Assembly: GCA_025618425.1 (NCBI GenBank)
Contig: CM046847.1
Location: 11,757,468 to 11,821,467 of the forward strand
Direction: 5' to 3'
Length of the DNA stretch: 64,000 bases
Source: Heliocidaris tuberculata
Taxonomy: Eukaryota; Echinodermata; Echinoidea; Camarodonta; Echinometridae
This document shows positions 53,760-64,000 of the stretch, one piece after another. The notes under the pieces are model-generated. The model saw only the letters and a list, made by a program, of their open reading frames with translations, was not told where the DNA came from and did not search any database. The stretch's first letter is position 1; the number at the start of each line of letters is the position of its first letter. The position numbers and the translations under genes are program-made.

Positions 53760-56700
53760 GGAAAAAAAATTGTGTTTTGAAGATGTATTACTAAGGACTC
53801 GATAGATAATAACAGAAATAAAATTTCACCACATTTTAAGTTCATGTAATTCCCATAAGAAAACAACAATACATAACAAATATAAAGGTATCAGAAAATA
53901 TGCATTTATTGGACAAAAACAAATTTACAAGATCAAAATACAAAATTGAAAGACTGAACTTTACAGGCATGTGGGTACATAAAAATTGTTTCTGTATAAA
54001 AAAAAAGAAGAAAAATCACACCTTTGCGATCAATGAGAAAAAGCTAACATGAATTGAAAAAAAAAAAAAAACACCAAAAGATAACTTACTTCAATCATTC
54101 TAAACACAATTATTATGTTACTAATGAATTCTAATACTTGAAAAATGAATAACAATATGATATAATTAAAATTTCCAGGATCACCTCAGTTATAAACTAG
54201 AAAACTTGATAAATTACATTAAAATTTCCATGAAACAGTGTTAAAAAAAAACCCACACACACAACACCTGGAAGCTCATTTGTACAAATCAGATTTCTTG
54301 AATTTCTATCCTTAATTACATATTAACGATTTTGTTTCATAACTTATAAGGTTAAATAACATTAATTCAGACAGAAAGAATTCAAAAATTTAATATCAAT
54401 ATATTTTTGCGGAATGTTTTTTGCCTTTTAAATCAAATGTAACCTTTTATTTCAGTAATTATGTAAAGATAGCATTTAAAATGATGAGAAATAAAGACTA
54501 GGATATACACAATGCACATTTTTGTTTTTGGGGGGTAAAAAAAGAGGTATACCTTCATTTTTTACATTAAATAAATATTTGAGATTTTAGGTACATATGT
54601 ACATGTTGCATTCATCCACATATAATTTATATATACACTTCCCTTTGACTCAAAAAGTATGCAAATAATAAATAGAATAATTTTCATAAATATGCAGCTG
54701 CTCCGAGTAAAAGCATGAAAGAAGAAAAAAAAATAGTGAAATTTGGGATTAACAAAGAATGCAAAAGTTATGATGACTAGAATTTAAGATCACTAATGAT
54801 ATGTTGAATCTCCCATTGGCAATGTGTGATGTCATAACGTATAAACTCTATTGGTTTTGTATAAAAAGTACAAAATTTCCTTCCTCAAGATTCATGATGA
54901 AGTGGACTACTTTCTTATATATTCTTATGTGATGGCTGTTGTGTGACATGTCTTTTAATTCTTTGATATCTCTGTTTTTACTCAAGCCAACTCTCTACTC
55001 CCAGTTTCATCTACCCAAGCAAGACATGTTCTACAAAATTATTGATAAAACACCATGGCATCTAAATCATCACCTTTGAAATTCACTTTATGAAAATGTT
55101 AAATATAGTATACATGTACTTCTGAACTGTTAACATCTACATGTATGGCTCTATGGCATCTGTACCAGATATATGAATAGTAAGTCTAAATCAAGAACAA
55201 TCTCAAAACAAAAACAAAAACACAAAAAATTTATATATAACTATATTATCTATATATACTCTTGTCATTCAGCCACTACATGAATATGTGCTTAAAAGCT
55301 TAAAATTGAAGTTCGGTGGAAAACCTGGCATGAAGTAAAACTTGAAAAGTATACACTTTCAAACTTATCACATCTCATTATAAATACATGTATAAATTCC
55401 ACATTCTCTGCTTTTTAAGCCTACGCCTTTCTTCTGTTTGGTTCTGCACTTAAGTTACTGACTTACGATGGAATTAAACTTGCATATAATGGCATAAAAG
55501 CGAAGAAATACATCTGTTTCAATAATTTCTTTCTCTTCTGTTGACAAAATATCAAAGAAAAAAAAAGACCCAAACATTGACTTAGCTCGGCATCCTTGTC
55601 ACATAAACTTATCAACCAGACAACCATGTACCACTACTTAATGCTTTCACAGGCCTAAACTATTCAGTTTTACAGTGATGCATTAGAGTTTAGGCATTTT
55701 ACACATCTACTCATTGACTGCTACACAGTGGGATGTACAATTTCTACTTAGCCAAAACTACATGTACTGATTGTGACTCACATTAACACATTCTTAATCT
55801 GATAGGATGTCAATTTAAATTTGTAATGGGCATTGTGTAAAGCTGTACATGTAGGTACATGCACCTTTCCCCTGGTTTTATTAAAATCAAAGTAATGGAA
55901 CAACAATCAATATAATCAAGATGTGATTAGAACATAATAAAGATCATTAAAAATTATCAGGAAAGGAGAAAAAAGCAACATAACAGTATTACACAAAACA
56001 TGTATAAAATATGTAGGCAGCCATAAAGACTAAATGTTGAATGTCCATTTATGAAAACGTTGAGGTAAGTTGACCTTTTTTCGTGACACGGCATTCTAAA
56101 TCTTTACTGGTATTACAGTACAGAGTATTGGCAGATTTACCTTGGGATATATGCAAATTATGGATTTATCTACCTGACATGCAAACATTTTATTGAAAAC
56201 AAAAAGATGCATAGGAACATGCACTTGGCAGTATAGACTTTAACTTCATTTCCATTCCTGAAGCTAAGAAAATATTCTTTTGTACTGAAAATGTAATCTA
56301 TAGATGAAATACATGTACCTTTCAGTCTGTACATTCATTTTTTTCAAATGCGAGGAAAGGCAATTCTTTCCATTGGTGGAAGAAAATTTGTGAGATAATA
56401 CTTGTCCCTTTAAAAACAAAACATTACTGTTTACCATATTACAGAGTTAATTGTAGCCTACTGTATAAAATGGAATGCACTATATTGTGTTATCAGTACT
56501 TTGCTTTTAAGTCTACACGAAAAAAGAATAGACATTACACACTTGTTGACATCTATTTAACATTCTTTTATAAGAGAGTATAAGATTGTCATTCTTTCAA
56601 TATTTACATTATATATTAGACAATAAATATTATTCCATGACTAATATGTACATGGATTCATAAAATGTACACCATGGTATAAAAAGTATCCAAGATTTCA

Positions 56701-57000
56701 AAAAAAAATTTCCAACACCCGCTTGCAACTTCATACATCAAATGACTTGTTAGTAAAATTATTCACTGCAAACATCATCCTTCTGTGCCGCCACTTATTA
56801 AAACATGCAACTAGATGGGTTAGTCAAAATTTGTGATATTAAAATTATTTATTTTCGTGAATTAAAATAGTTAACCCATACCTGAAAGCCCACAACACTA
56901 TTATGAAGTGATCATAAGTTCTAAAGCACCTCAAACCTACATGTACATGTATAAGTGACATTGTGGAAATTATTTAGGCAAATGTGACAGGATCCCTCAA
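53760..57000. other. AT-rich intergenic DNA, no feature recognised
   Basis: Both strands were read for exons with plausible splice sites and for repeats. Only A-runs, TACATGTA words and scattered short ORFs without family resemblance were seen. It may include distal 3' UTR sequence of either flanking gene. Confidence 0.5.
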
Positions 57001-57143
57001 GGCAGTGGCGTACACAGGAGGGGGCACAACCGGTGGTGCCCTCCACTTTGAAACCCCACTGGCATACCTTCAGTACACAATTTAAAAATTGCCCCCTTAA
57101 TTGTGCATCTCCCCCTTACAAAATGCTGGATCTGCCCCTGCCT
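57001..57143. mobile_element. Degenerate hAT-like fragment
   Basis: Begins GGCAGTGGCGTACACAGG and ends AAAATGCTGGATCTGCCCCT, whose complement matches the CAGGGGC(A/G)GATCCAGC terminus typical of hAT/Charlie-like elements. Very short, with no transposase. Confidence 0.5.
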
Positions 57144-58410
57144 CGTGATTCTTATCTTGTACGATATTGCCAAGGTTTCATGTTTAATCTAAAAGTGTTG
57201 AATACATGGCAGGATCGCTTCACAATCCAAGCAATAATCCAATGGACAACTATGCCCCATGCCAACAATAGAAAAATCATTATTCAGCTCATAACTCCTT
57301 AAATTATTCAGAAAGTATTCCTAAAGGTACATGTACATGCATGTATTATCAGTAAGGAACTATTTCAAAAAAACTTTCAGAGATTCAGGGGATAAGAAAT
57401 ACAGAAATACTTAAGAACCTCATGAAATTTAAGACTTGATAGTAAAGAAGGGTTAATTCTACAAACTGGATATGCAATAAAAGAACATGGATTAAACTTA
57501 AAGTGCATGTGGTACGTGTAGGGTAAGTTTTCTAAATACTCTTCATAGGCCCATATCCTATTGGTCTTATGTGCCATTGGTCCCAGGTTAGGTTTTATGG
57601 GATCATCTCCAACAGGGCTGTGCATGTAGGACTAGATGGAGTAAAACCTACAATCACCATCACCACCAACATCACCACCAGAGTTAGGGTTAGGGTTGCT
57701 ACCTCCTACAAAAATGCATCTGTCCCCATCTACAGCAGAGGCAGAAAATAATTCCCTTTTTTTTCCCCAATCATTGATATCTTCGGTGGGTTGTTTGATG
57801 CATGCTCCAGCGACAATTGCTTCGTGTCGATTTTCGTACTTTACCGAATACTAAAACTAAACTGGACCAATCACTATACCTAACTCTGAACCTAACCTAA
57901 ACCCCAATTTCAACCCTAATTCCAACCCTATACCTTTGACGGAATTAAGCAGGAGCCGTTGTGACCAGAGCTTATGCAGAAGCACCGCAGAAGTGATCTT
58001 GGCAAATACTGTCCAATCGCAGCAAATTATCAAAAACATGTAATTCCCAGAAAAGTGAAACATTCACAGTGTAAAAATTGTAATAAACTGCTCTGCACAT
58101 CGCATCATCGCAACCATAAAAGTTGCCTATAAAAGTATTTTAAAATATACACTGTATTTTAAGTTATCGAAAATATCACACAACCAGTAGAAATTATCTC
58201 ATTCAATTTCTGAAAAAATTGAAAAGGAAGATACAGAAACAAAAGCACCAGATATTCTTTGTTATATAAGAACTTTTCCTGAAACATGGCTCCACTCAAA
58301 CCTTTTTATTATTTTAATTGTTAGGATCGGTTACAATTTGAGGGCCCATGTCTACCAGACCCCTACTAGTGTCAAGCCCTACTCGAAGGCACAAAATGTT
58401 ATCAAAAGTT

Positions 58411-58620
58411 AAAGTGGAACAACTGGAACAGTGACAATGCAGTCTACAAATGAGAAAGAAATCAATGCTCTTCTTGATATGTCATGAACTAATGGTCAAT
58501 GGGAGGTATTCCATTAAAGTGGAGCAACTGGAATAGAGAAAATGCAGTCTACAAATGAGAAAGAGTGCCATTCTTTATATGAAATGGAACTAATGTTCAA
58601 TAGCAGGTACTCCATTTTCC
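58411..58620 (+). repeat. Two-unit tandem duplication, about 106-bp period
   Basis: AAAGTGGA(A/G)CAACTGGAA and ATGCAGTCTACAAATGAGAA recur about 106 bp apart. It is followed (58626-58800) by repeated AAAGGTTCATAATTCCAAA-type words. Confidence 0.7.
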
Positions 58621-59876
58621 AAAGGTTCATAATTCCAAAACACAAATCTTCCAGACCAGGGGGCTCGTAGTCCCGAAAATGGAATAGGGATCATAAAACT
58701 GAACATCTGTTGCATCATTCCGAAGGTTTGTTTATCCAAAGGTTCATAATTTAAAAAAATGAACAACAGTTCGTAATTCTGAAAACAATAAGGAGTTCTA
58801 GTTCATTCTCGGGCTTATGACTTATGAACCCTGATTCATTGTTAGAAATATGAGCCTTCAAAATTAAGAAGCTTCGATGTGTAGAACCTTTGGAATAACT
58901 AACCCACAGAAAAACGTCATGTAACCAGACACATAGGTCCTCCACAAACCACCAAATGGCAATTTACAATTGCTATGTTCTAAACTCTATTAATCATAAA
59001 AAGAACAGACAACATGGTGATTCAAAGTATAAAATATGTGAAGGCACTCACTGCAAACATTTCACAACACAAGACATTTGATTATGAGGTGGTGCAGTGC
59101 AATGGAAAGTGAAGCAACATACAGTACCTTTTATATTTCCATGCAACTGAACAGTCGGTCAGGGGTAGGATACTTTGCAATTTGCAGGACTTTGCCCTTT
59201 CTTTTGCCCACTACTAGCAAATTAAGTACAAGATGTACTTTATGAAACTTGAATCTACACACATGCCATTGACCTAACTCATTTTGGAAAACTATTATCA
59301 CATATTTGTATAATGAATGTCCTTTCCCGGTTTCCTTACTTTTCTTTCTTATTTTATGATTTCATTTGTTCACTATAGTTAACCAATAAAAGTCTATGAA
59401 TTGCTAACAAGGCAATCTCTGATCTTTAGTCTGGTAAATATATTGATTTCTGATGATGCCATTCCAAAGAGTATGAAAATATATTACCATATTAGTTTAA
59501 TAAAGCATCAAAATAATGCAATATACTGTATTAAGATTATCTTTCACTATATTCTTGAGCTTTTCTCTGGGTTGCTTTTCATTTTATACTGATAGTTTCA
59601 CCAGGTCCACATTAACTTCAAAAAGAAGATTAGAGATATTTAAGTAATGGTTATTGGACCAAACCTAAAATATGAAAATATTTGTTGGTGTACGAATGAA
59701 AATCCCAGGACGCTAACAAAAAAAGAGAAAATATTATACTTCCGCAAAAAAAGAAGAAAAGAAACGGTGATCAAGTGAATCAGATCACTACCCCTTGACG
59801 ACTGTGAACAACAAAAAAGGGAGAACAAAGCATAACATTTGTTAAAAAGAAACATGCACAATGAACTGATTATAAA

Positions 59877-59895
59877 TAATAATAATAATAATGAC

Positions 59896-59947
<52 letters not shown>

Positions 59948-59990
59948 GTAATAATAATAATAATAATAATAAAAACAAAAAGTTGACAAT
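59877..59990 (+). repeat. (AAT)n microsatellite
   Basis: About 30 AAT units with a few interruptions (GAC, AGT). Poly-Asn and poly-Leu/Ile ORFs here are artefacts. Confidence 0.95.
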
Positions 59991-60237
59991 TATAATAGCA
60001 ATAATAATAACAATACCATAGATTCATGAAGCGCAGAAACTATGAAAATATATATACATATATACGCTCCTGCATTAATGATGAATGAACAGTTAAAAGA
60101 AAAGATGAATTTATTTTTTTGAAATCATGAAATATATAAAGCGAATAGTAAATGGTCCTAGCTAAATGAATACATGAACTATGTCACACTACTCAGTGTC
60201 AGAGGCCGCAGAATTTCGGGCTTGGACAATGAAAATA

Positions 60238-60274
60238 GGGGGCACCTTTTGTTTGATGGACAAAAGGTGCCCCC
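60238..60274. repeat. Perfect 14-bp stem-loop
   Basis: GGGGGCACCTTTTG, a nine-base loop, then CAAAAGGTGCCCCC. Isolated in intergenic DNA. Confidence 0.8.
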
Positions 60275-61950
60275 TGTGTGCGAACCTACTTTTTTCGCAT
60301 TAATTTCCCTTGGAGTGCAAGCTTCCACTTTTCACTGCTGTATGATGGGATTGCTCTGAACAGTTTGAAAGCAATTTTCCATTCTTTTCTTTTAGAGGTG
60401 AAAATTAGGTTGGTCACCGTCATGTGTGTGACCACTCAAAAAAGGGCATTTTCAAATGTCTCTGTAAAAACATTATGGTTGGGAAAGGACTTATTCTTGT
60501 CAAAGAAAGGGAAATCTTTTTCATGTAAAAAACTGGTGATATAGAAAAAATCAATAAAATATAATGTGATTTTCCAGCAATAGGCAAAATTAGATGGTCA
60601 CGTGTGTGACTGTTTGTTTCACTTTAAAAAGAATGACCCTGATGTAGGTTATAGCCCACTAGAATATGATGGTCCACAAGACTAAGCTGATGAGACAGGT
60701 GGGCAGCTAGACCAAAAATTTTGGTCTTGTCCTGTGGAACTCTCAAATAGTGTACAAAAGGCCTGCACAGGTTAGAAGGCCCAACTGGGTTGTACTTGTT
60801 CCTGTCCGTGTTCTGTATTTCATCATTTTTTTTTCTTTTTTCATCATTTGTATTACTTTGTACATGGCAGCATAAATGAAAAGGTAAACCCCAGGATGGT
60901 GCAAGGCAGCCAGTGATCAATTTGATGAAGGATTAACTCAATGAATTTGCTATGGTTGAGGTAGAGTGGAATAACTATGAACTACATTGCATATCAAAAA
61001 AAAAAGTAAATAACTAACAAAATTGATGGGATTAACAATTCATAAAATTCCTCCAAAATGAAAATTTTACAATAATTATGGTTGGGTAAGCACTGGTTAC
61101 TTTTGTAAAGTTTGTAAAAATCACCTTGCGCAGAAACTGCTCTGTTTTATATTGGATCAGAGTGCAAGTCAGGCAGCAATTGCATGTGCTCTGTAAATTA
61201 TTGACTTTAACAAACAATGAATCGTTCCCTACAATTCATTGTTCCCTTCAATTCTCTTCAACTTGCAGCACATGCACTTTTCCAGCCCTCAAACAATGGT
61301 AAAATCTTTTCAATGCTCACAGGCCACAGGGTCATTTGATTGAATAGATCCTCCCTAATCAATATGTGTAAAAAATATTTTAAAAATCATCCTATTAAGA
61401 AATTTTCATTTCGGAGGATTGTTTTCTCCAAATCGTACATTTTTTTTTAATATGCCCTGCGGTTTAGTCCCCAATCAGAGAAGAGACAATGATGGTATTC
61501 TAAGGGGAAGATGACAAAGCTGTTCTGCACACATGAGTCATGGTTAAAAAAAAAGAAGTCAAAATAAATCTTGACTGATTTTGACTGATCAGTGCTTATA
61601 TCTAACTTTATGATGTGTTCCTGAAAAAGCTGATAAGCAACTTTTTATTGACAATTTTTTACCAGTAATATTCCTCCATGAGTCCATGTACCACTTAAAT
61701 CAATTGCCTATTAAGTAGCTTAGCGAAACGTAATGGCGTGAGACAGATGCAAAGAGCAGAATTGCAACTTTGCAAGTTTTGTCTATGCATCTTAAATTAT
61801 AAACAGACTTATCTGAATAAAAGTTTTGCTTAAATGTGTTAACAGAGTTAAACACTTATTCTACATCCCAATATTTTGGTTCTACCTCCATAGAATAAAG
61901 TTATGATTTTGAATAATTTTGTTTTATGCGTCTTTCCCGCGTGTTTACCT

Positions 61951-62088
61951 GGGGAGCGTTTCATCAAGCGTTTTGTCAGTGATTTTTACCGACAAATTTG
62001 CTCTCAGCCAATCAGATGCAAGGATTTCAGTAGCTTATAACAGTTGGCGGTAAAAATCACTGACAAAACACTTGATGAAACGCTCCCC
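61951..62088. mobile_element. TTTCATCAA-type MITE
   Basis: Inverted ends GGGGAGCGTTTCATCAAGCG and CTTGATGAAACGCTCCCC with long subterminal inverted repeats (GTCAGTGATTTTTACCG). Same core as the copy at 45650-45790. Confidence 0.85.
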
Positions 62089-62119
62089 TGTTATCACATT
62101 TCGCTAAGCTACCTTAGAC

Positions 62120-62505
62120 AAACTTAAAGAGAAGGTCAAGTTCTGGACTTCTGGGAAAGGTAAAAAATAATTTGTGAGCTTTCTCATTCTTTTTATGTTA
62201 GTTGGGAAGATTATCATAGTACAAATATCAACTGGAAATGATTGCTCTCCAAACGCCTGAACATTCAAAATATGACCAGAAACAGCTGAAATGTTCAGGC
62301 CAAACATTTGTGTGTAGTCCCATATACATGTTTCTGTGTGCAGTGCACATGACTCTCAGCAGGACTGAGTCAATTTCTTTTTGGCGATTCCAAAACCTTA
62401 CAGCATACACCAATTTTTATGTGCTATATAATCACCCTTTTCCAATTGATTTGATACAGTTTCTTTCACAATTTAATATCATGACCAGAACTCAACTTTA
62501 TCTTC
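62120..62505 (+). repeat. Dispersed repeat family A, copy 4
   Basis: Contains CTTCTGGGAAAGGTAAAAAA, CAGGCCAAACATTTGTG and CTCAACTTTATCTTCAAG. It follows immediately after a small TIR element (61951-62088). Confidence 0.7.
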
Positions 62506-62657
62506 AAGTCTCTTATTTCTACAAGTACATGTACATTGACACAGATGATGCCAAAACAAAGATTATAATACTCAGTTCATACAGTTGCAAGATTTGAATT
62601 ACGTGTACATGTATATGTATATATTCCACAGATGAATTAGAGAATATTTATATAGAT

Positions 62658-62709
62658 ATATATATATATATATTATATATATACATACATGGTGCCTTTA
62701 TATATAAAC

Positions 62710-62757
<48 letters not shown>
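62658..62757. repeat. (TA)n microsatellite cluster
   Basis: Interrupted TATA/CATA repeats. Other TA arrays lie at 15088-15140, 15309-15362, 19976-20013 and 23300-23330. Confidence 0.9.
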
Positions 62758-62759
<2 letters not shown>

Positions 62760-63717
62760 TGAATAGTTTAAAAAGTTTACTATGGACCTCAATATTAATG
62801 ACACCTTCAAGTTAGACACAATTAGTCAACAGTAACTTTAATTTGCTTTCTACAAAGTACATAATAAATAGGATATAAACACCATTGTAACTATGTTACT
62901 AACCTATGAGCATGGTTCTCGCCAGGGCATTAACACCCTTAACCCTTTCGATTCAGAGCCCTAAAAATATACCAGATGCAAAAGTAGAAAGAGCAAAAAT
63001 TTCTGCACACACCGAGCCCATTTTTGTTGCATGACCATATTGCATTTGATTTGATGCCAGGAATTTAAAAAAGGAGAATTAGCTTTAAATTCTTAAATTG
63101 GCAACACACTGAGAGGTTCAAAATCATTGTTTTGGTCGAAATTGGCAATTTTTTTTCAACTTATCAAAGAAGTTTTTAACCATGTATGTTGTTATCAAAG
63201 ACAATACATTTTATCAGAACCATGTAGCTTTAAAAGAAAATATTTTTGTTGCCAATTAGAAGAACAAAATATGATCAATTTAGCCCTTAAATAATTCCTG
63301 TCCTGAAAGGGTTAATGCTAATAGCAAGCATGGGCGGACTTCAGAAAACAAATCCCAAATGTAAATTCTCCCCTCGCAAGAGTGCCTCCAAGACCTGAAG
63401 GGTAAAATATATATATCTCAATGCATACTTTCAACGTCCACAATTGTTTTTAGCTCTCCCAAACCACCTCCAAATGCTGCTTTAAAGCCAGATTTCACTG
63501 GAAGTGGACCACTAAATGTGTAAATGCGTACTTCCAACCTGCAAAATTGCTTTGGTCCTCTTGAATCACCCTCTTGGGATTCTGCAAAGCTGTATTTCTT
63601 TAAAAATTCTGCCAAGAAGATAACACTTTAATTTTTTTTCTGCAGAGAGCAGATCAAGAGTTTTCTGCTGAGAAGATAAAGCCTGCTGCTGCAGGTCTAC
63701 ATGTGTGTTAGGAATGC

Positions 63718-63826
63718 TTACATGCTGTTTGGTAGGAGACTGACGATGACAATAAAGCCCATAAAGAGAGTGAAGAGCATTACAGGCGTCAGGAATCCAT
63801 ACACAGGCCATAGAGCTATGTTGAGA
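63718..63826 (-). CDS. TMEM128: TMEM128-like gene, last coding exon (gene continues right)
   Basis: After acceptor ccccag at 63827-63828 the exon completes a phase-2 codon and encodes 35 residues before TAA at 63720-63718. It begins LNIALWPVYGFLTPVMLFTL and continues FMGFIVIVSLLP. Human TMEM128 ends with the same pattern ([20 protein letters not shown], then MGVVMF), a terminal transmembrane helix of a small four-helix membrane protein of unknown biochemical role. Here the tail is slightly longer (PNSM). Only this exon lies in the window; the upstream intron begins with a GACA/GAGA repeat. Recognition rests on one exon. Confidence 0.72.
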
Positions 63827-63844
63827 CTGGGGGAGGGGGCGAGA

Positions 63845-64000
63845 AGGAAGAGAGAGAGAGACAGACAGACAGAGACAGACAGAGACAGACAGACAGAGAG
63901 AGAGAGAGAGACAGACAGAGACAGAGACATACAGACAGAACAGAGAGAGACAGACAGAGACAGAGACATACAGACAGAACAGAGAGAGACAGACAGACAG
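63845..64000 (+). repeat. (GACA/GAGA)n simple repeat to the window edge
   Basis: Imperfect GACAGACA and GAGAGAGA runs, including a duplicated block with ACATACAGACAGAACAGAGA. It lies in the intron preceding the TMEM128-like last exon. Confidence 0.9.

Noticed and set aside
53325..53760. Proline/serine-rich and glycine-rich ORFs
   Set aside because: Produced by the G-run tract on both strands.

Overview
This window is animal nuclear DNA. Genes are split into short exons (28-192 bp) by kilobase-scale GT-AG introns. The sequence is AT-rich and crowded with microsatellites, foldbacks and small terminal-inverted-repeat (TIR) elements. The gene content, TTAGGG-type repeat stretches, tRNA-headed SINEs and frequent TACATGTA words suggest a marine deuterostome, most likely an echinoderm such as a sea urchin. 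The species is an inference; the genes are read directly from the sequence.

Layout. (1) About 0.5-28.1 kb, minus strand: the 5' two thirds of a DHX9 (RNA helicase A) orthologue. Twenty coding exons were reconstructed with consistent splice phases, from the start codon at 26568 to an exon ending at 530; the rest of the gene lies beyond the left edge. A non-coding first exon and promoter are likely at about 28.05-28.09 kb, next to a YY1-type motif. The introns hold a tRNA-His-like gene, a 147-bp tandem array inside a TIR element, SINE heads and several MITE families. (2) 28.1-42.7 kb: a transposon-rich intergenic block. It holds one intact 168-codon minus-strand ORF (31.8-32.3 kb) with pogo/CENPB-type DNA-binding domains but no transposase domain. 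It also holds nested foldback elements (33.3-38.8 kb), a long GGA/GAA repeat (39.25-39.7 kb) and an element built from AACGTT words (40.5-42.7 kb). (3) 42.9-53.1 kb, plus strand: a complete ten-exon PCGF6-like Polycomb RING-finger gene encoding 231 residues. One intron carries a hAT-like element containing an approximately 0.85-kb palindrome. (4) 53.1-63.7 kb: AT-rich intergenic DNA with G-tracts and scattered repeats. (5) 63.72-63.83 kb, minus strand: the last coding exon of a TMEM128-like membrane protein gene that continues to the right.

DHX9 acts on double-stranded RNA and RNA:DNA structures, PCGF6 belongs to a variant Polycomb repressive complex (PRC1.6), and TMEM128 is a small multi-pass membrane protein. 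Nothing in the window links the three functionally. DHX9 and PCGF6 are divergent about 15 kb apart; PCGF6 and TMEM128 are convergent. The most unusual material is the density of long inverted repeats, several inside introns, where they would be transcribed into long hairpin RNA.
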